Shown here: positions 34,774-47,421 of the stretch, in pieces
How the letters are laid out: each line of letters opens with the position of its first letter
Numbering within the stretch: position 1 is the first letter of the stretch
Source: Tetrastigma voinierianum
Taxonomy: Eukaryota > Streptophyta > Magnoliopsida > Vitales > Vitaceae
Direction of reading: 5' to 3'
Assembly: GCA_016808115.1 (NCBI GenBank)
Contig: JAEQBH010001513.1
Location: forward strand, 310,001 to 374,000
DNA length: 64,000 nt
The notes under the pieces: generated by a model
What the model saw: only the letters and a program-made list of their open reading frames with translations
Told to the model about the DNA's origin: nothing
Databases searched by the model: none
Made by a program: the position numbers and the translations under genes

Positions 34774-35101
34774 GCAATAGGGGCAGTACTTGGTCAGAAA
34801 GAGGGAAAGAACATTTCAAGTTATCTATTGTGCGAGCAGGACTTTGAATGATGTGCAACTAAAATATGCAACAACTGAAAAAGAGCTTTTAGCAATTGTG
34901 TTTGCGTTTGACAAGTTTCGACCGTACTTGATTGGTAACAAGGTAATAGTTCACATCGACCATTATGCCATAAAGTATCTGATGACTAAGAAGGACGTGA
35001 AACCGAGACTGATAAGGTGGGTGTTACTATTGCAAGAGTTTGATATGGATATCAAAGATAAGAAAGGGACAGAAAATCTAGTAGCCGACCATATCTCATG
35101 A
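34774..35101 (+). pseudogene. RNase H of A
   Basis: A stop at 34771 follows the FELMCDASD motif holding the first catalytic Asp. After a frame change the domain continues at 34790 with QVIYCASRTLNDVQLKYAT, TEKELLAIVFAFDKFRPYL, VIVHIDHYAIKYLM and IKDKKGTENLVADHIS up to 35099. It is nearly complete and better kept than RNase H in B. A single frame change and a stop separate it from RT. Confidence 0.8.
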
Positions 35102-35157
35102 TTGGAAGGACCTAGTAAAGAAGTTTATATCAATGATGTTTTTCCGATGAACAACTC

Positions 35158-36255
35158 TTGGCGATTGAAGTTTTAAAGCCAGTGCCTTGGTTTGCCGATT
35201 ATATGAACTACTTAATTGCCAAAGTGCTCCCATCAGAGTTTAGCTATCAGCGGAAGAAAAGATTTTTTTCACATTTAAAGCATTACTATTGGGAGGAGCC
35301 TATTCTGTATAAGCATTATGCCGATAAGGTAATAAGAAGATGCGTCCCATAAGAGGAAATGGAGAGTATCTTAAATCACTATCACACTCTAGCATGTGGG
35401 GGGAACTTTGCAGGGTAGAGGACAACTGCAAAGGTACTTCAATCTAGATTCTACTTGCCTAGCTTGTTCAAGGATGCTCACCAGTTTGTGTCTACCTGTG
35501 ATAAATGCCAAAGAATGGGGAGCATTTCAACACGAGATGAGCAACCCTTGTAAACCATCTTGGTGGTTGAGTTGTTTGATATATGGGGGATGGATTTTAT
35601 GGGTCCCTTTCCCTTGTCATTTGGAAACATATACATTTTTTTGGTAGTAGAATACATTTCCAAATAGGTGGAGGCTATAACTACCCATACTAATGATGCC
35701 AGAGTGGTAGCAAAGTTCCTTCCCAGTCACATATTCACCCGGTTTGGAACTCCACGCGTGTTGATTACAGATGAAGGTGCTCACTTCTGCAACATGCTTG
35801 TAGACATCGTATTGGGAAAATATGGTGTTCGGCATCGCACATCTCTTGCATACCACCCACAGACTAATGGCCAAGTAGAGGTGTCAAGCCAGGAGAAATG
35901 ATCTATCTTGGAGAAAGCGGCCTGATAATGGCAGAGAAGGCTGGCGAAAAGATAGATGATGCCCTTTGGGATTGTAGACATATTCTACAAGATACCGCCC
36001 AGGGATGTCAGATTCGGGCTCGTGTTTAGGAAATTATGCCACTTGCCCGCAGGTGAACCTGAGCATTTGGGTGTGGCGAGTTGAATATGGATGGTAAGGT
36101 GGTGGAGTAAGAGAAAGCATACTACAGCTCGATAGATTAGAAAGGAGGTGATGAGGCTTATGAAAATGCTAGGATTTATAAAGAAAAGACGAAAGAATGA
36201 CATGATAAACATATTGTAAGGAAAGAGTTTGAGCCGGGTTAGCGAGTACTCTTAT
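35158..36255 (+). pseudogene. Integrase of A, cut by element G
   Basis: N-terminal PWFADYMNYLIAKVLPSEF is followed by the zinc-binding region (HYHTLACGGNF near 35385, CDKCQRMG near 35500, in changing frames). The core has the first Asp near 35590 (WGMDFMGPFPL), the second at LITDEGAHFCN (about 35767) and the Glu at YHPQTNGQVEVSSQ (about 35860). The C-terminal part decays and stops at about 36255, where the LTR of G begins. Several stops and shifts interrupt it. Catalytic residues D, D and E are all visible. Confidence 0.8.
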
Positions 36256-36267
36256 TTAACTCATGAC

Positions 36268-38594
36268 TGATGAGCTTAAAAGTCATCTATTTTCAGTCCA
36301 TTTTTCTGATTAATTTTTATATTAAAAGTAAGTTATATGCGGGAATCTGAATAAACTTCACCTTGTGCGGCGGGAAATCGAAAGAAAGAGTGCAGTAAAG
36401 GAAGCGAGAATGTAGCGAAGCAGCTGATATAATGGGATTGACGAGGTGCGTAGCGAAACGGCGCGATGAAGATGAAAGGACGATAAGCGAAGCTCGGCCC
36501 CGACAATCAAAATACGTATTAGGTTACATCGGTGTTAAAACTCGGAGTGCAAATGAAGCAGTGAAAACAAAATGAAGTGGGAGTAAAAAGAAACTCAAAG
36601 TTAAACAACGGGAATTGAAGAAGAAGAGAACCACGATATGACATCTGGGATGATGGCGTCAACACCACGTCGGAAGCTGATCGTGACACTGGTTTACAAA
36701 GGGAGAAAATTGTCGCGACAATAATTCAACGGAAGATAAAGTCAGCCTTTTTGGTTGTCGCGACATCAATCTGAAGACTTGAAATTGACAACATCGGGTT
36801 GTCGCGACATCAAATGTCTTGAATGGGTCGCGACAACACCATCTTTGTCTCGACATTGGGTATAGGCCCGGAAGAGATTCGCGACGTCGATGGGTTGTCG
36901 CGACGTGAGTTTCGTGAGAAGAATTCGCGGCAAGATTAAGCTGTCGCGACCTGACCTCGCAGGCGTATCATGATTACATAGAGGCTCCTGCGACAGTACG
37001 TATGAAGCAGAAGGTGCGTTGAGGGCTCGATGTCGCGACAGTATCAGTCTATTGGGCCAGTTGACTAAGGTCCAAAAATAAATGCATCGAAATTAGGGCT
37101 TGACTTGAGAACCACACTCATCGAGCTGCTTGCAAAGAATTGACTCAGAAACAGAAGAGATCTGGGTTCTTGAAGGCTCTATTTTCTTTATTTTCCTTTA
37201 CGTTTTTCTTTCCATTTATTTTTAGATTAGATTAGTTTGTATTTCATTCTCATTTGGATTCGAGCGTTATTGTGGATTTAGTAGAATCTGAGTTTATATT
37301 TCTTCAAATTAATACGGTTGTTTGAATTCCAGGACATTGGATTTGAACCTTGATTTCCAGATTTGCGAGTGGTTTTCTTGATCAAACAACTGATGTATGG
37401 TATAGTGGATTTAGAAACCCGACTTCAGAGAAAATTTGAATTGGCGTTATTGTCGAAATTATCTTTCTGCTTGAGTATTTTATTCGTGAGACCCAGGATA
37501 TTCGACTAACTGGTTTGCTTGTTTTCTGGAATTGATCAAGCGTCGGTCTCTGTACCCATAAGAGATTGAACCGACTCACGGTTCGGGAGGCCCTCCCGAG
37601 TGACACATACGAAGGCATTCTTGAGAGTAAGGAACAATTTCGGGGAAGGTATTGAACTGATATTCTTGATCTAATGTGCTTTGTAATATAAATTCATGCA
37701 TCCTCCTTCTTTACTTTGGCAGAGAATTGAGTTCAGTGATTATTAATTTAAGTATACGGAAGAAGTTCACCTCAATTCGAATAGTGAATTTGATCCAGTG
37801 TTATGAGGATCCCAATAAAGGAAAGAGTAAAATTTGTTCTAATTTTTACATTGATGAGGAACCAGTATAGTGCAAACCTCTGCAATGACTATATATTTAG
37901 GGCGGCTGGGTTTGAGTCCATAACAATGATATGAAGCATTGAGAAGAAAAATACCGAACAAAGGCTGCTAGTTTAAATGGTAAAGTCTCACCAAACATGT
38001 TCGAGAGAAACATTTAAGGTGAGATGATGAGCAGTGTGGTTGGAGAGATCCAGTCACACTATCTTATTCCTTGGACTAGTTTTAAAATCTGTAGTTCGAG
38101 AGAAAGCGAAAATTAAATCAGAGGCAAGATTGATTCTTACAATAGTTGATTATTCAATGTTTTCTTTAGAGATAAGCTGTTGTCTAAATTTGCTATTTTA
38201 ATATTTCAATATTCAATTCTATTTGTTATTCATTCATTTTTCTTTTACATCACATTATCTTGAGGCTTTCAAAGCAAAATCCAATAGTATTATAATTAAA
38301 TAGTATGGGCTTAGTAATTGAGATAGTTGTTCGTCGAATAGATCTCTGTGGGATCGATATTTGGACTTAAATCAATTTACTACTTGTTCGTCTGTGCACT
38401 TCACGGTATAGATCAAATTACAGGAAAATGGTTTTACTCTTTATGTAAAATATCTTTTCATCAACACTATAGCTAAAGAAACCCACTTTCTCCAGTTGTG
38501 GTTTATTACGAGGGAATTTAGATAATAATCCTTTGGTAATAAGTTATAAATTTGAATAGGTGTTTTGATCATAACAATTCGCTAGAAGTAGTCA
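36268..38594 (+). repeat. First LTR of G
   Basis: Starts TGATGAGCTTAAAAG and ends AGTAGTCA, about 2.3 kb. TGTCGCGACA palindromes are found at 36711, 36756, 36800, 36826 (GGTCGCGACA), 36846 (TGTCTCGACA), 36896, 36942 and 37031, among decayed copies. The TATA box present in the second LTR is mutated here. Confidence 0.85.
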
Positions 38595-38603
38595 ACAAGT
38601 TTA

Positions 38604-38715
38604 TGGCGCGGTTTTAGGGGATTAGATAATAGTCCTTAGGTGATAACGTTAGAAATTTGTATACATCCATGTGATCCGGATAACGAGTTTTTATGGGCGC
38701 CGTTCTTTGTTATCG
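38604..38715 (+). other. Two tandem primer-site-like sequences of G, first copy
   Basis: TGGCGCGGTTTTAGGGGA at 38604 and TGGGCGCCGTTCTTTG at 38694 are both primer-site-like and about 90 bp apart. The sequence between them (AGTCCTTAGG, then AGAAATTTG) resembles the spacer between primer sites in element H. Confidence 0.6.
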
Positions 38716-38879
38716 AAGATTTAGTAGATGTCGCGAAAGAAGGAAATGCTAATTTGAACAAAGAAAAAGAACAAAAATAGTTTTCAATGCGTGGTTATTT
38801 TTTGGCCACTAACTAACTCAAGCCATATTGAAAATATTTGTTAGCGACTAATCTAGTGTCTTAAGTGTTTTGATTTAGG

Positions 38880-41695
38880 AAAATGCCACTTTGAAAATAT
38901 AAATTTTATAAATATTTATATATATGGATATGGTGTAGAGCAAAACTTAAGGTTTTTAGGAAAAGTGATGAATTGACAATTATGAACAGCAAATTTGTGA
39001 ACCTAAAATTTGAAGCACTGAAACAAGGACAAAATTGTAAATGCTATATGGGAGATAAAATCATAAAGGAGTAGAGATGGGCCACAATAGAATTAAAACA
39101 AATTGATTTGCAAAATTAAAAGGTGAAGGACTTATTGTAATTTGGAGACTTATGGGAGTATAAGGGGAGATAAGATTCAAAATTATATTTGGTTCCACTT
39201 GCTCTAAAGTAAAACGTGGTGAGAGAAAGATATAAAACAAGAGGAAGAAGAGGAAGAATAAGAGGAGGAGGAGTCCAAAGATCAAGGTATATATGTCAGT
39301 TTTAGAATCAAATATATTTTGATTCCTAGGGCTTTGGAAGGAAAAATTGGATCCTCCTTGTCTAGGGTTTTCTGTGAAGAGATCACACAAAACCCCTTAA
39401 CTTGTTGAGGTGTTGTGGGTGAAACCCAAATGTACAAGAAAGACATGAATCCTCCCTTCGAGGTTGATTGACATTATTAATCAAGAAAGTAAAGGGTTTG
39501 CTAGAACAAACCCTAACAAATGTAGGTATTAGGTATGTGTATGGGTTAACTCATATTAGCATTGTTTTTGGGAGAAAATCATGAAAAGGTTTTGATGAAA
39601 GATAGTCCATTGGAAAGATGATTTTGAGATAATTGGAGGTTAAAATATGAATTTGAAATATTTTGAAGTGTATATGAAGTTATGATTTGTTGGGGATGAA
39701 AAGGCATGAAAAATGGGAGAAAATACACATTTGGGCACTTTTCGACCTAACAGTACAATTTGAACTACCGGTACATCTTGTGTTCGTCATTTTCGGGTTA
39801 ACTTGTACCTGACATGTTAGACATGTACCGTACAACCTGCTCGCTTCCCAGCTTCAACCATTTTTGTATTTTGGCCATAACTTCCTATTTCTTATCCGAT
39901 TTGAGTGATTCAAGTGGCTACAGAAATAGACTTCAAGGAGAACCAAAATTAAAAGTAGAAGGCATCGTCGTTTGATCTTATGGGCCTAAAATTCACTCAG
40001 TGGCTACAAAAGCCAATTCTCGTTCCAGCTTTGAACATAGAGAATCCGGTTGTTTCGACGTAACTTGAGTTTCTCGCAGGTTCAATTGCGATTCCAGCTG
40101 GAATAGGAACTTATCACCTTAGCTTTAAATGAGTACAAAGACCTAGAGTCAAACATGCGAAGTTGGCACCCCGGAAAAATGAGCAATACAAACTATCCCT
40201 GCACCTAAGAATTGATTACGTTGGCATGAAAATGCCATAACTTAGTTAGATAATCCGATTGAAATGATTCCAATTATGAGAAGTAGACTCAGAGGAATAA
40301 GAATGACTAAGTCAAAACGCATCAGATCACCGCCTCCACAAGTTTTCGCTACTTTACGATATTCGCTAGTATGATTATTTGCTTAATCACTAAGAGTGAA
40401 TAAATCATTTGACCAGGGAAAGGGTGAAGACGATGTTAACTGACCTAGGATTTGACACGAAAGAAACGAAGATAATTGGTCTGTTTCTATACCCGCCTTA
40501 TTCTTTTGTTTGTTCTATACTTGTTTTTTATCTTAGCTTGTCTACCACACGCCTTATTATTCATATTGCTCTCTATTTGCAAAATATGCATATTTCCATT
40601 TGAATGATTAGTCATTTGAAAATAAAGACAACATCTCGCATGCAGCAAGGTATTCATCTACAAGCTAACTCATTGCATAAAAGTAAATTGATTTGGAACG
40701 ATATTGAATGACCAACATGACTGATTCACCAACTGGAATTCGCCATGAAGGTAACCGTGATGTTCAATGCTAAATCACATTATTGAATGACATGACAGAT
40801 TCAACCGACCTGTGAATGACTTCATAGTCATATGTGAGACTATAATGCTGTTGAACGCCAAATCACATTATCAATGACAAATGTGTGACATATCCACCAA
40901 CCGACCTGAATGTCGAATTCTATAGTCAAGGCGTGAGACTATAATATTGAATGTGAAACCACATTACAATGGTAATGACAAAACGTGTGATTCACCAACT
41001 GAATCGGCTGTGGGATGTCGAATTTATAGTTATATTTGGAATCACAAAACCGAACTAATGATGGTATTGAAAAGCGTATTTGTATAAGCATCTTTACATT
41101 AATCGACATATTATAAAGGCATTATTTTGATAAATGTATGATTTATATGAACGAAAATGGAATACAACCAGATAGAACCACTAAGCATGAAAATGCTTAG
41201 CGATTGTTTTTATCAATGCGCAGTACCGAAAGTGATAGACACATCGGGCAAGACCCAAGAGACGAGGAGCTCAGAGTCATAGAGAAGGAATTACCGAGAG
41301 TATGTTCCGCCATTACTCCATTTTCAAACATTGACATTTTGAACACAGCTTGAACTCGATCTTATTTTAAAGGCATTTTATTAAATGTAAACATTATGAA
41401 TCTTTGTTAATTGTAATGTCTATGGGTCGTCTAAATGAATGTCTTTAAATTTCAAAATCTAAAATGAATAAGACAAGCCAAATGTTTTGATAAGATAATT
41501 GAAAATGCCCAGAACCTGCTCCTGGATCCCATCCAAGTCGTCAGATTCAAACATAATTCCTTGAAAACTAAAATTTAATAAAACCACAACTAAAGAGATT
41601 TAATTAATGACTTTAAAAAGAAATAAACCAGCGCCCCGGTTTCTCGCTCGACCGCCAACTGGCTCCGCCCGGGGCTCTGGGGTCGCCACGAAAAC
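38880..41695 (+). mobile_element. Chromovirus-like LTR K2 inside G
   Basis: This block is absent from the second copy of G (between about 50010 and 50060). Its middle (40330-40470, with CGATATTCGCTAGTATGATT and GTGAAGACGATGTTAACTGA) matches K1 at 26385-26500, and CATGAAAATGCTTAGCG at 41187 matches K1 near 27203. It has GGTAC palindromes at about 39766-39835. Clean TGTAAC and GTTACA ends were not found, so the limits are approximate. No internal region, so probably a degraded solo LTR. Confidence 0.65.
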
Positions 41696-41699
41696 TTTT

Positions 41700-43180
41700 A
41701 ACGCATGTGAAAACGAATCGATTGATCCTTCCATGCATACTGAACTAGAAAGAACACTGCTTGAGAAAGGCGAAAGGTCGAAAAACTCAATATATAGCAA
41801 GATGAAAGGCCGTAATGCATCGAAGAATGAAGAAATTTAAGTCCCAATCACTGATACAATGGAGGACTTCTCGGAGTTCACCATTTAGATGAATACTGCG
41901 AATCGCACAACCCGCCAGCGCTGATGCCAATAATTTTGAAATCGGTTTAAAGACTGACATACTGAACACAAAGCGGCCATCGGTCATCCCAATAAGATCC
42001 AATGAACACTTCAGGAAGGTTTCTAATGGCAAACATAGTAAAAATTGAATGGGTGAGACCGTGAGGTCATAAAATCTGCATTTGGTTCCCATTTTCTAAG
42101 AGATACGTTGTTTCACGTATGAATTTCACCATATGGTTCGTTGATACGCGGGGAGAGCTTGCAGCTCACTGCAGATTCTTTCCACCTCACCACCCTTCCG
42201 AGAGAATGAGGGAGATAATTGTACTCAAATAAGGGAAGATGAAAGTCTTTACGTAGCTTGGGGAAAGATTCAAAGGTTGCCGAAGAGGTGTCCAATGCAT
42301 GGGATGACTAAGACCCATGAACAGGTGACAGGCCTTGAATGATACATCTAAAGGCATTATTTATTTCATGTTGTGGGAGACATTCAAAACGAAAGCTGCA
42401 GGCAAGAGATCTGACCAGACCTGCTGAATGTAATACAAAGTCTAATGAAGTTTTCAAGATAATTGGCAGAGAGAAAGAAATCACTGAGTCGAAGTTACAA
42501 GATGACACCATATGGAGGCAAAGCTAGATGCCATCACATAGAATGGATACAAGAGAGGAAGATGCACCGTTCTCATGAAATAGGAGTGCTGAGAGGAACT
42601 ATTGAGAGGAAGGCTGAGGGTACCCACGAAGAACTGCTTTTATGATGTCGGAGGGAGGTCGGGCATTGAGAGTCAAGAAGATCACCAAACCAAATCCTAA
42701 CTCATCGCCACTATCATCCGGAAAGACCGAGAGGAACCATGAAATTTCATGGTGAGGGGTTTGGCCAAGGTCAAAGGAACAAAGATCCTCGAAGAAGGAT
42801 ACACGTGCTCACCAAGGTTCCAAACAACAAGTGAAGGAAGAAAGTAGAGGAAGCAGTAAATGAATATCGTGGTCGAGGAGAGCTCACCATCTGAAGATCA
42901 ATTGCTGTAATTCATGGGGACAACAAGAAATTGTTAAACCCATGAACAAAAAGTTTGCGTAATTGGAAGCCTCAAATGCCACTCGTTTTTCAAGACCACT
43001 AATGCTTCTCTCAAGAACTTGAAGACAAAGATAGGGCAACCGCCCAACCCGCGAATGATGAAAGATGCCTTCCTAAAGGACATGGGAAGAAAAATCCAAA
43101 GACCTGTGATGCGGCTGCAGCTGGGAAGTGGGAAAGACTTGAGAAGAGGACGTAAAAGATGAAAGCAACCAGGAGAAGAA
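41700..43180 (+). pseudogene. Gag of G, first copy, heavily broken
   Basis: The conserved gag phrases are readable only in pieces across several frames: TELERTLLEKGERSK at 41740, CPMHGM near 42290, and EWIQERKMHRSHEIG near 42540, which corresponds to IMHRMDKQERK in the second copy at about 50860. Capsid core motifs of the LFPFSL type are not clear. Stops and shifts occur every 50-200 bp. It lies between K2 and the protease region and aligns with 50040-51330. Confidence 0.65.
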
Positions 43181-43199
43181 GGCCCGTAAATTGCTGAAA

Positions 43200-43885
43200 C
43201 AGCCGATCTGAAAAGAAAGAAGGAACAAATTGCCGTGAGAAGAAGGAAGGTGTTAAGAAGACCTCGTAACTTATCACCATAGTCTCATTTCCACAGAGGT
43301 CGCAAATCAAAGATAGAGGAACGGTTTGCAAGGTTCTTAAAGACCTTTCGTTGGAGATCAAAGATAGCGTTTGGCCAGTGGCGGGTTACCGATGCTACTT
43401 ATGCAAAATTTTTGAAAGACATATCGTTAAAAAGAGAAGATCGTCACAAGGAATCGTGGAATTTGATTGCAAATCCTGCGCGTCGTGATCAAGAGAGGCT
43501 TAACAGAAAAGATGAAGGATCCAGGGAGCTTTACCATTGGAGAGTTTGAGTTCCAAAAAGCTCTTCAGACTCAAAGCCGCATAAATTTAATGCTCTATTC
43601 TGCTTCCAAGAAGTTAAGTTCAGAGATTACTACCACCGCCAATCTCCAAACGGCGTATAGAACTCGCAAAACCTCAAGGAACTCATAGAAGATGTGGCCG
43701 GGTCAAGGTGGAAAATTATTTTTCCAAACGACTTCATCATAATCGATACGGAGGAAGATTCACAAGTCCCTCCGCCGGAAGGACATTCTTAGCAACTGGA
43801 GCAGCTCTAATCGATATGCAGAAGGGAATTCTCAAGCTCAGAGTTGGAGAAGATATAGCTGATTTCAATTTAATCAGAAGTTTGA
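43200..43885 (+). pseudogene. Protease region of G, first copy
   Basis: KMKDPGSFTIGEFEFQKAL at about 43513 and RINLMLYSASKKLS mark the protease region; the catalytic Asp-Ser-Gly position is disrupted (reads TQS before RINLM). RTFLATGAALIDMQKGILKL at about 43785 is the conserved end. After DFNLIRSL the sequence goes directly to LEIK and NVIADHLS, the end of RNase H, with no RT in between. The same junction is in the second copy at about 52196-52262. Confidence 0.7.
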
Positions 43886-45160
43886 TCTGGAAATTAGAGA
43901 TAAAAAGGGATGTGACAATGTGATAGCTGATCACTTGTCCGTATCAGAAGAAAGAAATCGCTGCAAGAGGAGGAGATAAGACTAAGAGAGAACTTCCTGC
44001 ATGAGCAACTATTTCAATTGTCATTCCAAATTATGGTATGTCGATATTGTGAATTACTTAGCTTGTGGAGTAGTTCCTTCGAATTCAGGCACCAAATGTA
44101 AAAGAAAGCTCAGACCTATTGTGCCAGGCTGAGATCCGGGATGACCCACTATTATTTAAGAGGGTGTCGATATGATTATAAGAAGATAGGTATTTATACA
44201 AAGGCATCATTATGAATGAATACCATATTGGGGGCATTTTTCTGGAGAAAGAAACAACTCATAAGATACTCCAATCAGGATTTTATTGGCCAACTATTTT
44301 CAGGGATTGTACTGAATGGGTCAAATGATGTAATAGATGCCAAAAGATTGGAAATATCAGCAGTAGAAATGAAATGCCCCTACGAGGCATATTGGTGGAA
44401 AATTGATGTATGGGGGATAGGATTTATGGGACCCTTTTTCCACAATCATTTGAAACTTGTATATACTGCTAGCAGAGGATTATGTTTCTAAATGGGTGGA
44501 AGCCAAAGCTTGCCCAAGAAATGATGTTAACACAGTTGTGAGTTTCCTGCAAAAGAACATATTGAGCGGATTTGGAACACCCAGGACTCTCATCAGTGAT
44601 GGGGGAAGCCACTTTGCAAACAAAATTTTCGCAAAGCTCATGAGCGATGGGATGAAACATAATGAGCCCGAAGCACATCCCCGCACTCACGGGCAAGGTA
44701 AATTTCCCAAATGTGGAGGGATTAAAAGGATTCTCGAAAAGACTGTAGTTCAAGCAGAAGGATTGGTCTTCCAAACTTGATGATGCACTTCTGGGCCTAC
44801 ATGACCGCATTCAAAACTCCTGTATCGATGTCCCCATGCCAGACCGGGCATTTGGCAAGCCATGTCACCTTCCTTTGAATTAGAATACAAGGCTATGTGG
44901 TGGTCAGTCGAATTATCAACATAAGGAAGAGAGATTGTCACTGGCAATTAGATCAAATGAATGACTGGATAACAGATCTACAAAGACAATACATACAAAG
45001 AAATGGCATGATCAAAGGATTCTTAGGAAAGAGTTCGTAAGGATCAGTTCGTTATTTAACCTGATTAAGATTGTTCCCAGGAAAATTGAAATCAAGGTGG
45101 AGGACCATATACAAGGGTGTCAAGCACTACTGGGAGCAAGCACTCAAGACTGATGCCGGG
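43886..45160 (+). pseudogene. RNase H end and integrase of G, first copy
   Basis: The last residues of RNase H (NVIADHLS near 43920) are followed by the integrase N-terminus (WYVDIVNYLACGVVPS near 44038), a zinc-region remnant near 44220-44350, and the core: GTPRTLISDGGSHFANKIF at about 44574 with the second Asp, and AHPRTHGQGKFPK near 44670, in which the catalytic Glu position is replaced. The C-terminal part is broken to about 45160. The first Asp region near 44420 (GFMGPF) has lost the Asp. Not functional. Confidence 0.7.
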
Positions 45161-47421
45161 AGGAATTTCTAAAGTCAATGGACAAAGACTCAAGCATTAT
45201 CAAAGGTGAGGAAAGAAAAGCAGAGTTACGCCTGGTTCATTGAGAGAAAAAGAAAATCAAAACAAAAAGTCCAGCTAAGGACTCAAAACTGAGCAGCTGA
45301 TGGGAGGCAGCCCATAGAGACTTTAATTTCTGTTTTTACTTTTAGACTTTGAATATTTTTTTTTAGAATTCACCTTGATTTTGTTTCTTTCTATTTTTAG
45401 TGATTAGTTAGTATTTGAGAAGTTAATTTTTGTTTAATTAAATCCTTTCTGTAAATGTTGCAGAATGCGTGTGCAAAAATGCAAAGGAAGGAGAGAAGGA
45501 GACAATTCCAGGACAACTCCAGCAATTCACAGGAAGGAGCTTTTTAAAAAAAAAGGGGGAGCATTCTTTTCCCTATACAAATTCTGTGAAAAGTGAATAG
45601 AACATATGTTCGAATCACGCAGTGGAATCGATGAAGCCGATAATCGAGAATTCTGAGAATTTATAAAGAATGAAAAGCTCTCATTCATTAAATTTAAGGC
45701 AAATGCGCATCAGGTCGCGACAAAAACTGTCGCGATTAAACCGATGTCGCAGTTGTAAGTCGATGTCGACTAGTAAAAATTGAAGGAAGAAAAATAGGGA
45801 TTTAGATAAAGAAATAAAGGGTTTTTCTTGAACTTAGATACAAGTAAATCGTAAGAAAACGCATTGTAACCGAAATGTTTGATATTTGAACAGATTTCCT
45901 CTCCTCGACTTGTAAATCAAGTTGTTCATGATATCTGAATTTTATTACCGTTTCATTGCTTCGATTTGGGAATCAATTGAATAATTTACAACCGCGTAAT
46001 AAGGGCTGAATGATGTGAAATTTAATTGAAACATAAATTGCGATTAGTTTGAATTTTGCTAATAAGTCCGTGATAAGGAAGGTTATATAAATTGAAGGAA
46101 CAAAATCAATTTTTTTGAGTTTGTGGTAGTAACAAAGCGGAGCTGGCGAAACCTGTTGGAAATAACATCATCTAAATTTCTCATCTACCGATGTGAGTCA
46201 AGAAAATCTCGTGGTTAGGCCATGCTTAATCAACCCAAATTCTGTAACTTGTTAGACACATCAAGACGAAATCCTAGGTGATACAAACTAATAAGAATGA
46301 CGCAGCTATCCTTGGAAAGTTTGAGCCATTCTAGTCATCCCTATTCATATGTCAGATGCATATTATACTTTAGTTCCGTAAATTGAGCTAAAACAAGCCT
46401 TATTTTTCAAAATAGCAATAAAGACCCCAACCCATCCTAAGGAATCAATCTTCCAAATAACCTGTGATTACCAAAGAACTCAAAAAGAAAAGAAGGAATA
46501 AAGTTTGGGGGAGTGTAAATTTTTTTTTTTTTGGAACTCAAAGAGAAAATACAGAAAAAGGGAAAGAAGAGAAAAAGATCTACATCAGAAAATACAGTGG
46601 AAAAGAAAGCTCAAGGGAATAGGTTTTGCCTTGTGGCCTCACTCTTTAACAATTAAGTTCCTTAAAGTGTTTCAACACCTAGTACCCCAATGCCATCTGG
46701 TATGGGAGCACAACCCAAGTTCGCTAAGAGTGTTAGAAAGCCTAAGAAGACAAAACATTGCATTATTCCCGAATGGCGATAGAAAGAAAAATTTCAAGAA
46801 TTGTGAATGAGAAAATGGGAACATACGCTTCTAATAAGAAAATCATCGGTGGTATCCCAAACATGAAGCCTGGGGAGTATATTCAAGAAACTACAAGGAG
46901 AAAAAGGACAAGATGTGAGTGAAAAGGAAAAAGGAGACAGGTAATCTTAACTCTTAAAAATCCCATCCATCCTACTCCCCTACCAAAGCCTAACATTAAA
47001 AGCCCAAAAGACTCGATGATCTCAAGGTCAGAATAATCCTATATTGCTGGAGATCAATATGAACAACAAGCCTATGGAATTTGGAAAATCAAGAAAAGAT
47101 CAAACCGTGAACATCCTTCTAAGGGTTAATTACCTATTAAGGATATGAGAAAGAAAATAATCTTACATTTCCAGCAGGATCACTTAACTATACCGCTTGT
47201 AAAACAGATTCAACAATTTCGCTATGTACACCGATCGAAAGTAGAAACCAACTCCTCGATCCGACTTAAAGGCCGAATACATTTAAAAGAGTGCAATTTC
47301 TAGTCTTTCAATTAAATTGGCTGCAAATCGTTAAATAGCACGTAAAATGTCCTTTGTTTGAGGACAACAAATTTTTCTTTTTTGCTTGGGGACAAGCAAA
47401 ATTTAAGTTCGGGGGGGAGTT
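45161..47421 (+). other. Region of G between pol and second LTR
   Basis: The GGGAGGCAGCCCA phrase at 45302-45314 is the marker after pol in Athila/Tat elements. Palindrome copies of the LTR type (GGTCGCGACA at 45713, TGTCGCGATT near 45728, decayed ones to 45773) precede an AATAAAGGG stretch near 45815. TTGAGGACAA at about 47360 and the polypurine tract GGGGGGGAG at 47411-47419 come before the second LTR. No convincing ORF3 is found; short frames at 46505-46810 and 47526-47711 look accidental. Confidence 0.65.

Noticed and set aside
43011..43361. Minus-strand ORF of 116 codons, hydrophobic
   Set aside because: It is antisense to the gag-protease linker of G and recurs as a shadow in the second copy; no independent evidence.
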